From NCBI GenBank assembly GCA_002331465.1, contig DCYM01000025.1:1-6526 (forward strand): a DNA stretch of 6,526 nucleotides, given 5' to 3'. The position numbers and the translations under genes were made by a program. Of this stretch, positions 1 to 6,211 are shown piece after piece (position 1 is the stretch's first letter; every line of letters starts with the position of its first letter). This DNA comes from Candidatus Neomicrothrix sp. UBA2110. Lineage in GTDB: Bacteria; Actinomycetota; Acidimicrobiia; Acidimicrobiales; Poriferisodalaceae. Under the pieces are notes generated by a model. That model did no database searches, was not told the DNA's origin, and worked only from the letters and a program-made list of their open reading frames with translations.

Positions 1-998
1 AGTGCTTCCATCGACTCATCGATACGCGCTCGCGGTGGTGGAGTGACTTTACGATCCTCAACGCGATACGGGCCCTCGGGCATCAGTTCTACACACTGCT
101 CTACTATGCGCATTGACTCCCGTATTTCATTGAGTCGTATCGCGTAGCGGTCGAAAGTATCGCCGTACGTCCCCACCACAACGTCGAACTCAACTTGGTC
201 GTATGCCAAATAAGGCATGTCTCGTCGGAGATCCCAGGCGTAGCCAGTGGAACGTAGTATCGGTCCGGTGGCACCCAGAGCCAGGGCTTCGTCGGTAGTA
301 ATGACACCTATCCCTTGGGTACGTTGACGCCAAATCGGTTGACCGGTCATGAGCACATCGAACTGCTCCAGGCGTTCGGGGAGAATTTCTAGAATGCTTT
401 GAACATCTTGTCGCCACCCATCGTGAAGGTCCGCTGCAACTCCTCCAGGTCGGATGTAGTTGTGATTCATACGAAGGCCTGTCACCTTCTCAAAAAAACG
501 GAGTATTTCTTCTCGTTCACGCCACCCGTAGATCATCATTCCGACAGCTCCTAGATCCATGCCATTGGTCGCCAAGAAAAGAAGGTGCGACGACATGCGA
601 TTTAACTCGCACATCAACATGCGGATCCATGTGGACCGGTCCGGAAGTTCGATTTCAAGCAAGGCTTCTACAGCTAACGAAAAGGTCAATTCGTTGAACA
701 ACGGAGACGCGTAATCCATTCGCGTGACGTTGGTAGGCCCCTGTAAAAATGTGAGGTCTTCCGCGGTTTTTTCCATCCCAGTGTGCAAGTAACCAATGAT
801 CGGCTTAGAACGCAGGACCGTCTCCCCTTGCAACTCCAAGGTCACCCGCAACACTCCATGGGTTGACGGGTGCTGGGGGCCCATGTTGATAATCATTCGT
901 TCGTCGTCAGGATCGACAACAGCGGCTCGTTCTTCCGCTTCACTCTCAGACATTCTGAGGACAGCATCTCGGTTTCGAAGGTGGTCCAGCTTGGTCAT
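1..998 (-). CDS. nuoD: NADH-quinone oxidoreductase subunit D (NuoD), 3' end cut by window
   Basis: 49-kDa-type subunit of the complex I peripheral arm. With NuoB it forms the quinone-reduction chamber facing the membrane. The frame stays open from the ATG at 998 to base 1, giving 332 complete residues; by the family's usual length of about 380-440, some 50-100 C-terminal residues lie outside. Visible hallmarks are GPQHPSTHGVLR (residues 40-51), IGYLHTGMEK (68-77), MDYASPLFNE (94-103) and NYIRPGG (180-186). By alignment to Thermus Nqo4, His47 and Tyr96 correspond to the His/Tyr pair that contacts the quinone headgroup, and both are intact. The start overlaps the nuoC stop as ATGA. A GAGGG lies only 3 bases upstream and an AAGG about 13 bases upstream, so translation probably depends on coupling to nuoC. 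The first ~35 residues are charged and variable; Met16 is a less likely alternative start. Identification is secure. Confidence 0.97.
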   Translation of the reverse strand, partial: MTKLDHLRNRDAVLRMSESEAEERAAVVDPDDERMIINMGPQHPSTHGVLRVTLELQGETVLRSKPIIGYLHTGMEKTAEDLTFLQGPTNVTRMDYASPLFNELTFSLAVEALLEIELPDRSTWIRMLMCELNRMSSHLLFLATNGMDLGAVGMMIYGWREREEILRFFEKVTGLRMNHNYIRPGGVAADLHDGWRQDVQSILEILPERLEQFDVLMTGQPIWRQRTQGIGVITTDEALALGATGPILRSTGYAWDLRRDMPYLAYDQVEFDVVVGTYGDTFDRYAIRLNEIRESMRIVEQCVELMPEGPYRVEDRKVTPPPRARIDESMEA

Positions 999-1510
999 CG
1001 ACCCTCGACCGCCTTGAACTGGACCGGGATGCTGCCCATCGCGAAATCTTTGCGCAGCGGGTGGCCTTTCCATCCATCGGGAAGCAGAATCGGAGTTGGG
1101 TCAGGGTGGCCTTCAAAACAAACACCGAACATGTCGTTTGTTTCTCGTTCCATCGCTTCGGCACCAGGGTGAACGTCGCTGATCGTTCTGACCACAAGAT
1201 CCGACTCTGGTACCTGCACTCTGATCCGAAGTCGTCGTGGTGCATGGACATCCAACAGGTTGACAACCAACTCGAAGCGTTCAGGCTCAATTGTCATCGG
1301 CAACATCCGAGTGGCGTTTCCCAAGTAATCCGCACCGCACAGATCTACACAAACCTCGTAGCCCTCTTCGACCAAAAGTTGGATTAGGTCGTGGTAGCTA
1401 TCCCTAGAGGGGTGAAGGACTGTTTGACCCTTGCTGTTGGTAACGGCGACGTCGTAGAGTTTTTCTACAGTTTCCGTCGTGTCATCTACCGGGGGTGGGG
1501 AGTCACTCAT
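995..1510 (-). CDS. nuoC: NADH-quinone oxidoreductase subunit C (NuoC)
   Basis: 30-kDa-type subunit of the complex I peripheral arm. It has no cofactor and braces the NuoB/NuoD module. The product is 171 residues. The family signature is present near the C terminus: ERETNDMFG (121-129), FEGHPD (132-137), and ILLPDGW followed by GHPLRKDF (141-156). The ATG at 1510 is preferred over an in-frame ATG 14 codons upstream (1552), because GGGAG sits 5 bases before it and the longer form would only add residues overlapping nuoB. The start lies inside the end of nuoB (8-base overlap), and the stop overlaps the nuoD start, so translation of the three genes should be coupled. The N-terminal ~15 residues (Ser/Pro/Asp-rich) are probably disordered. 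It is separate from nuoD, not fused as in Escherichia coli. Confidence 0.96.
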   Translation of the reverse strand: MSDSPPPVDDTTETVEKLYDVAVTNSKGQTVLHPSRDSYHDLIQLLVEEGYEVCVDLCGADYLGNATRMLPMTIEPERFELVVNLLDVHAPRRLRIRVQVPESDLVVRTISDVHPGAEAMERETNDMFGVCFEGHPDPTPILLPDGWKGHPLRKDFAMGSIPVQFKAVEGR

Positions 1511-2123
1511 AAAGACTCCCGGTCCGAATGATGACCGGTTCGGGTTGGGCATCCGGTGCGTGTTCAGGTCCGAGCGCTATCTCCGCCCCTCTACCAGTTG
1601 TGTCTCGTCGTTGAGTGAGCTCACCAGTGCGAATCTTTTCATGTAGGGCGAGAATCGCATGGAGCAACGTCTCCGGGCCCGGAGGGCAACCTGGTGCATA
1701 TATATCGACTGGGACAATTTGGTCAACGCCTTGGACAATTGCGTAATTATTAAACATGCCTCCGCTTGACGCGCATACGCCCATACTGATCACCCACTTG
1801 GGTTCCATCATTTGGTCGTATATTTGGCGTAGTACCGGGGCCATTTTTTGGCTGACTCGACCCGCAACAATCATCAGATCAGCTTGACGTGGTGATGCAC
1901 GGAAGGTTTCCATTCCATAACGCGCCATGTCGTAATGGGCAGTTCCGGTAGCCATCATCTCAATCGCGCAGCATGCGAGACCAAACGTGGCTGGCATCAG
2001 ACTTCGACGACGCGCCCATTTCACCAGTTCTTCAATGGGTGCGGTGATGATGTTGTGTCCAAGTCCGGCGAGGCCGTCATCACCAAGACCGAGCTTGTGT
2101 TTGATATCGGATAGGTCTGCCAT
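1503..2123 (-). CDS. nuoB: NADH-quinone oxidoreductase subunit B (NuoB), carries cluster N2
   Basis: PSST-type subunit that holds the terminal [4Fe-4S] cluster N2, the immediate electron donor to quinone. The product is 206 residues. The cluster ligands are visible as the adjacent pair Cys51-Cys52 (GLACCAIEMM), Cys117 (SMGVCASSGG) and Cys146 (APGCPPGPE). Other strongly conserved stretches are RYGMETFRASPRQADLMIVAG (69-89, Arg68 through Gly88 by exact count) and VSQKMAPVLRQIYDQM (90-105). After the conserved fold ends near residue 168, a polar tail of about 38 residues follows, somewhat longer than many homologues. The residue after GCPP is Gly where many NuoB proteins have Arg (GCPPRPE). The ATG shares one base with the nuoA stop (TAATG). 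AGAGG lies 7 bases before it, which supports this start. Confidence 0.98.
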   Translation of the reverse strand: MADLSDIKHKLGLGDDGLAGLGHNIITAPIEELVKWARRRSLMPATFGLACCAIEMMATGTAHYDMARYGMETFRASPRQADLMIVAGRVSQKMAPVLRQIYDQMMEPKWVISMGVCASSGGMFNNYAIVQGVDQIVPVDIYAPGCPPGPETLLHAILALHEKIRTGELTQRRDTTGRGAEIALGPEHAPDAQPEPVIIRTGSLYE

Positions 2124-2599
2124 TACGCCACCTCTGAATCGTTGGCGCCAACCTCGAGATCAAGTCGCCCCTCAAGGCCAACTTTGCGAATCGTCGAGTT
2201 GGTAGTCCGTTCGGGACTAGTCGCTGGAGTTAGCAGTCGACGGCCAGGGCCCCAGTTGAGGCCGCCCTTTGCCAGTTCGTAGATGAAAGAGAGGAAAAAA
2301 ATGCCAGCAAAAATTGTCATTGCTACAAGACCAAAGAGCCCTAGTTCGTCGTTTGCCACTGCCCAGGGGTAGAGAAAAATGATCTCGATGTCGAACATGA
2401 TGAAAAGCATCGCGACCAGGTAGAACTTGACTGGGAACCGCTCAGGTATAGGTACTTGATCAACAATTCCACATTCATAGGCAGATCTTTTTGCCAACGT
2501 GCTGCGTTCCGGGGCTAGTAGTCGAGAAGCGATAATGCTCAATAGAACGAACAGGACCCCGAGTACGCCAAGGGTCAGAACGGGGAGATACTGCTCCAT
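2123..2599 (-). CDS. nuoA: NADH-quinone oxidoreductase subunit A (NuoA)
   Basis: Small membrane subunit of complex I (ND3 type). It lies at the junction between the peripheral and membrane arms, and its TM1-TM2 loop is part of the quinone-site coupling region. The product is 158 residues with three hydrophobic helices at about 4-27, 58-79 and 86-108. The diagnostic loop YECG (41-44) and the block RFPVKFYLVAM plus FDIEIIFLYPW (54-79, with acidic Glu72) are intact. After NWGPGR (115-120) comes a polar tail of nearly 40 residues that many NuoA proteins lack (about 120 residues is common). The ATG at 2599 has a strong GGGGAG ribosome binding site 7 bases upstream. This is the first nuo gene, 24 bases after the unknown membrane-protein gene, and there is no sign of a separate promoter in that gap. 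Confidence 0.97.
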   Translation of the reverse strand: MEQYLPVLTLGVLGVLFVLLSIIASRLLAPERSTLAKRSAYECGIVDQVPIPERFPVKFYLVAMLFIMFDIEIIFLYPWAVANDELGLFGLVAMTIFAGIFFLSFIYELAKGGLNWGPGRRLLTPATSPERTTNSTIRKVGLEGRLDLEVGANDSEVA

Positions 2600-2606
2600 C
2601 TCAATT

Positions 2607-2612
2607 CTCCCC
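2607..2612 (-). promoter_or_regulatory. Ribosome binding site of nuoA
   Basis: GGGGAG on the minus strand, 7 bases before the nuoA ATG. It lies in the only gap between the complex III block and the nuo block (24 bases). A second purine-rich run, AAGGGGAAGG, lies just upstream. This is the strongest Shine-Dalgarno match in the window, so nuoA can start independently of upstream translation. Confidence 0.7.
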
Positions 2613-2623
2613 TTCCCCTTGAT

Positions 2624-3442
2624 TCAGCTTCCTGCCGCGTCCCGGACGGCCCATAGAGCTTGATCTCGCCGGTGCAGGTGGTAGCACCCTAAACCAAACA
2701 CCAAACCCGAGAAGATCGCTACGAGCGCAGGTCGAAGCCTCAAATTTCCTTGGTCCCGAACCATAACGACGGTGTACATAGGCGCGGCTGTATCAAGTTC
2801 GACGATAGGTAGGACAACTTTGCCATCATCTCCCAGTTTGTTGGGATCAACGTCTAGTGAGGGCTTGTACGGCTGCAGTTGAACTGCCGCATAGTGAGGG
2901 CGCCCTCGGCTGGGAATGAAGTACTGAGTTATCGTATTATCGGGAATCCCGAGGGGACGATAGCGTTCGCCGCCCACGCGCATCACCCGATGCACCTGGT
3001 AGTCGGTCGCTGCGCTGAAGAGGCATGTATTGACAGCTTCTAAACGGCGAGGATCTATGTCGCTACAGACGACGGCGGCGTCGGCAGTTGCTCGGGCATC
3101 AGCCTCAATCACTACTTCCCAACCTGCTCCGGGAGAGTCCGCTACGTCATTGCCCAATTCTTGGACCAACTCAATCGGTACGGCTTTGGGGTTGGTGCTG
3201 ACGTGGGTCACTTCCCAGGCGGGGCCATGGCCTACCCAACCGATTCCGAAGAACCACCAGATGATTCCCATTATCAAAGTCCAACCCCAAAATCCTGTCC
3301 ACGCGACTAGGAATCCAAGTCTGACACCGAGGTTGGTTGCTAACAGCAGGTATACCCCGCCGCAAAGGGTCAGGACGGCAAGGAGAACTGCTAAGTAACC
3401 AGTGAGGACTGGGTCCCAGCTGACAAGGGCCAACAGACTCAT
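2624..3442 (-). CDS. Unrecognised membrane protein with large extracytoplasmic domain, between complex III and complex I genes
   Basis: I do not recognise a named family. The 272-residue product has two N-terminal hydrophobic helices (about 11-35 and 43-69), a soluble domain (about 72-236) and one C-terminal helix (about 238-256) ending in the basic tail HLHRRDQALWAVRD. The positive-inside rule (Arg41 between helices 1 and 2; Arg258-Arg259 after helix 3) puts the N terminus and the central domain outside and the C terminus inside. Helix 2 is very rich in tryptophan (W48, W52, W54, W62, W63, W69). The outer domain has two cysteines, Cys126 and Cys140, which could form a disulfide. There is no CxxCH, Rieske or copper motif, so no cofactor role can be claimed. 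The ATG overlaps the cytochrome c stop (ATGA), with AAGGA about 7 bases upstream. Context suggests an accessory, assembly or supercomplex factor for the bc complex; this is inference only. Confidence 0.9.
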   Translation of the reverse strand: MSLLALVSWDPVLTGYLAVLLAVLTLCGGVYLLLATNLGVRLGFLVAWTGFWGWTLIMGIIWWFFGIGWVGHGPAWEVTHVSTNPKAVPIELVQELGNDVADSPGAGWEVVIEADARATADAAVVCSDIDPRRLEAVNTCLFSAATDYQVHRVMRVGGERYRPLGIPDNTITQYFIPSRGRPHYAAVQLQPYKPSLDVDPNKLGDDGKVVLPIVELDTAAPMYTVVMVRDQGNLRLRPALVAIFSGLVFGLGCYHLHRRDQALWAVRDAAGS

Positions 3443-4551
3443 TTGTCGTCCTTCGTTGTATGCAGTTCTGTGAACTGAACTGTCGATTGTTCAGCAGGAT
3501 CAAGACTTCGTTCATATTCTGCGATGGCACGGATTTCTTCTTGAGATAGCACCCGTCCAAAGCCTGGCATTCCGTAGTTCCCTAACCTCGCGAACTCGCC
3601 ATATGCAACGTTGTCAGCAGCGCCGAGGGTAATAAATGAAATTTGATCTTCGATATCGGGGAACAGCCGCTCAAGGCTAACCACGTTCAACGCAGGTCCG
3701 TAACGACCTGATCCAGGTGGACCTGGGATCACTTCAACTGCACCACCATTGTTGGGCAACTGGGTGGATCCACGTGCCGGCCAGCGCGGGGTGTGACACC
3801 GAGCACAATGAAGTTCGAAAAGCACTTGACCTTCAGTTTTTTCTGGGTGCGCGGCTGTTGATGTCTGCTTAGCTGAAAAAGCTCTGTCGCGAGCTTCTTC
3901 ATCGGAGATCCGTTCTCGCCAGAGCCACGCAATAATGTTGTCAACTTCTTGCGCGGTCATTGGTCCGCCACCAGGCAGGCCCCACGCAGGCATGACCCCC
4001 CGCCCATAATTCAAGATCTGTCGTACTTCGTCGACTTCGGCGAGTGTTTCGGCGTCAGTATCAAAGCGAGCAAAAACGGTGTCCAGTGCAGGTGCACGCC
4101 ACGTTGTCTTAACGACGTATGTGTCTTCGTCACTGAACTGATTCCCTATATCAAGAACTACTGGCGCGTAGTTGGCTCCACCTAGATCAGCTCCATGGCA
4201 AACCACACATTCCAGTTCTTCTGCAAGCCGTTCCCCGGCTGCTGCCGCTCGTTCACCGAAGCCTTGCTCGGCACCGGCGCGCCGTCCACCTTCGCGAAGC
4301 CAATAGATCGGTAGTGCCAATGCAATGATTAAAAGCATCAGAACGCCGAAAGCCTGGACTCGTTCTAGACGATTTCCTTCAAGGGCTTCATCATTTGGTA
4401 AAGACCCGCGGTTGGGGGCGAGTTCGATTTCGCTACCGACCTCAGATTTGCTTCGCCGGATGTTAACGAAGACATAGATCGCCCAGCCAACGACCACAAT
4501 GGACAAGAGAACCATGGCAATCGAACGCTCGGTGGTGGCAGCATAAATCAC
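3439..4551 (-). CDS. Membrane-anchored di-heme cytochrome c of the bc complex
   Basis: Predicted electron-accepting c subunit that takes electrons from the Rieske centre and hands them to a terminal oxidase. The product is 370 residues with two N-terminal helices (about 11-30 and 67-84) separated by a ~35-residue cytoplasmic loop that begins RRSK. Two cytochrome c domains follow outside. Heme 1 binds at Cys115-Cys118-His119 (ECVVCH) with probable axial ligand Met187 (GVMPAWG). Heme 2 binds at Cys249-Cys252-His253 (HCARCH) with probable Met328 (YGMPGFG). Each has the usual helix near its end (IIAWLW; IAEYERSL). The start is GTG at 4551, chosen because AGGAG lies 10 bases upstream; the next in-frame ATG (codon 13) has no good site and would clip helix 1. 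It plays the part of actinobacterial QcrC (di-heme), but with an additional N-terminal helix instead of a simple signal peptide and C-terminal anchor. The stop overlaps the next gene. Confidence 0.93.
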   Translation of the reverse strand: MIYAATTERSIAMVLLSIVVVGWAIYVFVNIRRSKSEVGSEIELAPNRGSLPNDEALEGNRLERVQAFGVLMLLIIALALPIYWLREGGRRAGAEQGFGERAAAAGERLAEELECVVCHGADLGGANYAPVVLDIGNQFSDEDTYVVKTTWRAPALDTVFARFDTDAETLAEVDEVRQILNYGRGVMPAWGLPGGGPMTAQEVDNIIAWLWRERISDEEARDRAFSAKQTSTAAHPEKTEGQVLFELHCARCHTPRWPARGSTQLPNNGGAVEVIPGPPGSGRYGPALNVVSLERLFPDIEDQISFITLGAADNVAYGEFARLGNYGMPGFGRVLSQEEIRAIAEYERSLDPAEQSTVQFTELHTTKDDK

Positions 4552-4606
4552 GGGTTATTTACTCCTGCCACAGTTAGCGCGGCTTGGGGAACAAGGACGT
4601 TATTCA
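4552..4606 (-). other. 55-base gap between Rieske and cytochrome c genes
   Basis: This is the longest non-coding stretch in the window. On the minus strand it holds the AGGAG that serves the cytochrome c GTG start. I see no stable hairpin with a T run and no clear -35/-10 pair, so it reads as a within-operon spacer. A weak internal promoter cannot be excluded by eye. Confidence 0.6.
4562..4566 (-). promoter_or_regulatory. Ribosome binding site deciding the GTG start of cytochrome c
   Basis: AGGAG on the minus strand, 10 bases before the GTG at 4551. The spacing is slightly long but workable. It supports GTG over the downstream ATG at codon 13. Confidence 0.6.
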
Positions 4607-5458
4607 TCAGGCGCAGTGGGGTCCTTCTAGACCTTGGCCCGTGGTATCAGTGCCAATAGGTGGGCCTTGAGAAGGGCTACCGGTGTCGATGATGACTTTG
4701 TCTCCATCGATGATCACTGGGAAGCGGTCCATCCCTCGCGGCGCCGGGCCCGCCTTTTTTTCCCCAACACGGTTGTATTGGGAACCGTGGCAGGGGCACT
4801 CAAACCACTGCGATGTCGAGCATGACGGAACTTTGCACCCAAGATGTGGGCATTTCTGCCACAGCGCTACGTATCCCATCTTGATGCCCTGCAACACCGA
4901 TCCCGAATAGACCACTTCTGCGGCTTGCTGTGTTGCAGCGTCCATCGGATAGGGCTGCAGGTAGGTCTGTGCTTCCGAGAAATAAGAGAAGTTGGCAGCG
5001 GGGGATGCCGATGAGATGACTTCATTTACTGAGGAGATGGTTCCGATCTTCACCTTGGAACCGAACCCTGCTGTGGGACGTGGCCACAGGAATGCAATGT
5101 TGGCGGCACCGAATGTCGACAACCCCATCGTCATTAGTGTTATTGACGCGCGATTTAGGAACTGGCGTCGAGTAACCCCAACCTCTTCAGGGTCGGGTGG
5201 AGTCCAGACCTCTGGCGTTGTCGGTTCGGGCACCGCTACTTCCGTGCTCACTCGTGCAAGAGCTACTGATCGTTCAAGTTCGCGCGCCTCATCACTCACG
5301 GGCGGAGCAGCCATAGTCCCCGCGTCTCGTTTGCGGGTCTCACGTGATAAATGCCCTAAACCCTGGGCATCGCGTCGACGCAGAGACGTGAATCCGACAA
5401 CCGCCGCGAGAACGACGAGCACTGGGATAGCTATCGCGATGACCATACCGCTTGACAC
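4607..5458 (-). CDS. qcrA: Rieske [2Fe-2S] subunit of the bc complex (QcrA-like)
   Basis: Takes the first electron from quinol at the Qo site and passes it to the cytochrome c subunit. The product is 283 residues from the GTG at 5458. A first helix spans residues 5-24. A charged cytoplasmic stretch (about 25-95, starting LRRRD) follows. A twin-arginine anchor TRRQFLNRA (about 96-104) with a second helix to about 125 comes next. The Rieske fold is at the C-terminal end. Box 1 is CPHLGC (Cys203, His205, Cys208) and box 2 is CPCHGS (Cys221, Cys223, His224). By family knowledge Cys203/His205 and Cys221/His224 bind the cluster, and Cys208-Cys223 form the disulfide. The GTG is chosen because AGGAG lies 7 bases upstream; ATG at 5446 (four codons later) is the alternative, and starting at 5506 would overlap the cytochrome b gene. 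An N-terminal helix plus Tat anchor resembles actinobacterial QcrA, which usually has three helices. The tail after residue 260 is Gly/Pro-rich and ends HCA. Confidence 0.95.
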   Translation of the reverse strand: MSSGMVIAIAIPVLVVLAAVVGFTSLRRRDAQGLGHLSRETRKRDAGTMAAPPVSDEARELERSVALARVSTEVAVPEPTTPEVWTPPDPEEVGVTRRQFLNRASITLMTMGLSTFGAANIAFLWPRPTAGFGSKVKIGTISSVNEVISSASPAANFSYFSEAQTYLQPYPMDAATQQAAEVVYSGSVLQGIKMGYVALWQKCPHLGCKVPSCSTSQWFECPCHGSQYNRVGEKKAGPAPRGMDRFPVIIDGDKVIIDTGSPSQGPPIGTDTTGQGLEGPHCA

Positions 5459-5465
5459 TGCGCTG

Positions 5466-5470
5466 CTCCT
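5466..5470 (-). promoter_or_regulatory. Ribosome binding site deciding the GTG start of the Rieske gene
   Basis: AGGAG on the minus strand, 7 bases before the GTG at 5458. Its first base is the last base of the TGA stop of the preceding subunit IV gene, so termination and re-initiation are almost superimposed. It favours GTG over the ATG four codons downstream. Confidence 0.65.
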
Positions 5471-6189
5471 CAGAGGTGAAAGATCCCGTGGAGGCCGGTG
5501 TCCCACGGATAGGTGAAGTTAAAACCTTGGCCTCTAAAGAAGGAGCCAATTATGACGAGCACTGCCCAGAACATCAGATGGATCGTCTGGATTGAGATCG
5601 CGAACTTGCGATCCTCAGGTGCATTAGAAGGATTGCGGTCAATGTAGGGAGCAAATGCCAACAACACCAACACGATGCCTGGAATGGTGACCCCCGCAAT
5701 CATCGGGTCGAACATCGTCAAGAGTTCTTGCAGCCCTAAGAAATACCATGGCGCTTTAGAGGGATTAGGTGTTGCGTTGTGGTTTGCTAACTCAAGTAGC
5801 GGAGCATTGATGAAGATAGAGAACAGCGTGACGAATGCCGTTATAAAAAGCGCAGAGGTGAATTCTGCTGCGAGAAGATGCGGCCATACGTGGACTTTGT
5901 CACCTGGATTAGCTTTAACGTCCTGAATTGAACCTGACTTTACGACGGTCAGTAGTCGATGAGTGTTACCGCTCGGACCAGCCATAGCTGGGGGTGCAAT
6001 AGTTGCTACGCCCCCGCCTGAAGGTGCCGCCGCTCCGCCCTGTTGACTTTGTTCTAGTAGTGAACGGGGGATAGTTTCGCCATCGTCATCTGAGGGTTCG
6101 GCATTGGCCGCAGCAGGAGTGACGTCACCGTCAGCCTTGGCCTTCGCCTCTTGGCTTCTTTTTAAAAGATGTTCAGGAATTTCGGTCAT
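5470..6189 (-). CDS. petD: Cytochrome b C-terminal subunit (subunit IV / PetD-like)
   Basis: Carries the C-terminal helices of cytochrome b and part of the quinol-oxidation (Qo) site. The product is 239 residues. The first ~95 are a hydrophilic Ala/Gly/Pro-rich extension, probably cytoplasmic, containing the motif IPxxLLxxSQ twice (residues 4-13 and 40-49). Three helices follow at about 105-130, 163-183 and 199-219. The Qo-loop block reads PSKAPWYFLGLQELL (143-157), the position of the PEWY motif in mitochondrial cytochrome b; here it is APWY. The ATG at 6189 is chosen because the longer open frame upstream runs back into the cytochrome b gene. The AGGAG at 6203-6207 is 13 bases away, a long spacing. 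The gene follows the b6-like gene by 22 bases and precedes the Rieske gene by 11. The symbol reflects the PetD-like architecture; qcr-type naming is equally possible. Confidence 0.93.
   Translation of the reverse strand: MTEIPEHLLKRSQEAKAKADGDVTPAAANAEPSDDDGETIPRSLLEQSQQGGAAAPSGGGVATIAPPAMAGPSGNTHRLLTVVKSGSIQDVKANPGDKVHVWPHLLAAEFTSALFITAFVTLFSIFINAPLLELANHNATPNPSKAPWYFLGLQELLTMFDPMIAGVTIPGIVLVLLAFAPYIDRNPSNAPEDRKFAISIQTIHLMFWAVLVIIGSFFRGQGFNFTYPWDTGLHGIFHL
6043..6180 (-). repeat. Duplicated IPxxLLxxSQ motif in the subunit IV N-terminal extension
   Basis: Protein-level repeat. IPEHLLKRSQ (residues 4-13, bases 6180-6151) and IPRSLLEQSQ (residues 40-49, bases 6072-6043) share six of ten positions. 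The underlying codons differ at several synonymous sites (for example CTT TTA versus CTA CTA for the two leucines), so this is an old duplication or convergent short linear motif and not a recent DNA repeat. The ~26 residues between the copies are Ala-rich and acidic. Its function is unknown; a docking peptide is one possibility. Confidence 0.6.
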
Positions 6190-6211
6190 GGAACTGCTCG
6201 TACTCCTCGAC

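Noticed and set aside
1061..1387. 108-residue plus-strand open frame
   Set aside because: It is antisense to nuoC, which has strong family motifs. Nothing in the plus-strand product is recognisable.
995..1552. Longer NuoC start at 1552
   Set aside because: It overlaps nuoB by about 50 bases and adds no conserved sequence. The ATG at 1510 has GGGAG at 5 bases.
4740..4761. GGCG...CGCC followed by seven T on the plus strand, resembling a rho-independent terminator
   Set aside because: The stem is only about four pairs, it lies inside the Rieske coding sequence, and no plus-strand gene exists for it to terminate. It is explained by the Lys-Lys-Ala-Gly-Pro-Ala-Pro coding stretch.
4607..5506. Longer Rieske start at 5506
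   Set aside because: It would overlap the end of subunit IV, and the extra residues look like out-of-frame coding. The GTG at 5458 has a well-placed AGGAG.
4992..5516. 174-residue open frame on the plus strand
   Set aside because: It lies wholly opposite the Rieske gene, is rich in Arg/Ser/Thr as expected of an antisense shadow, and has no recognisable domain or ribosome binding site.
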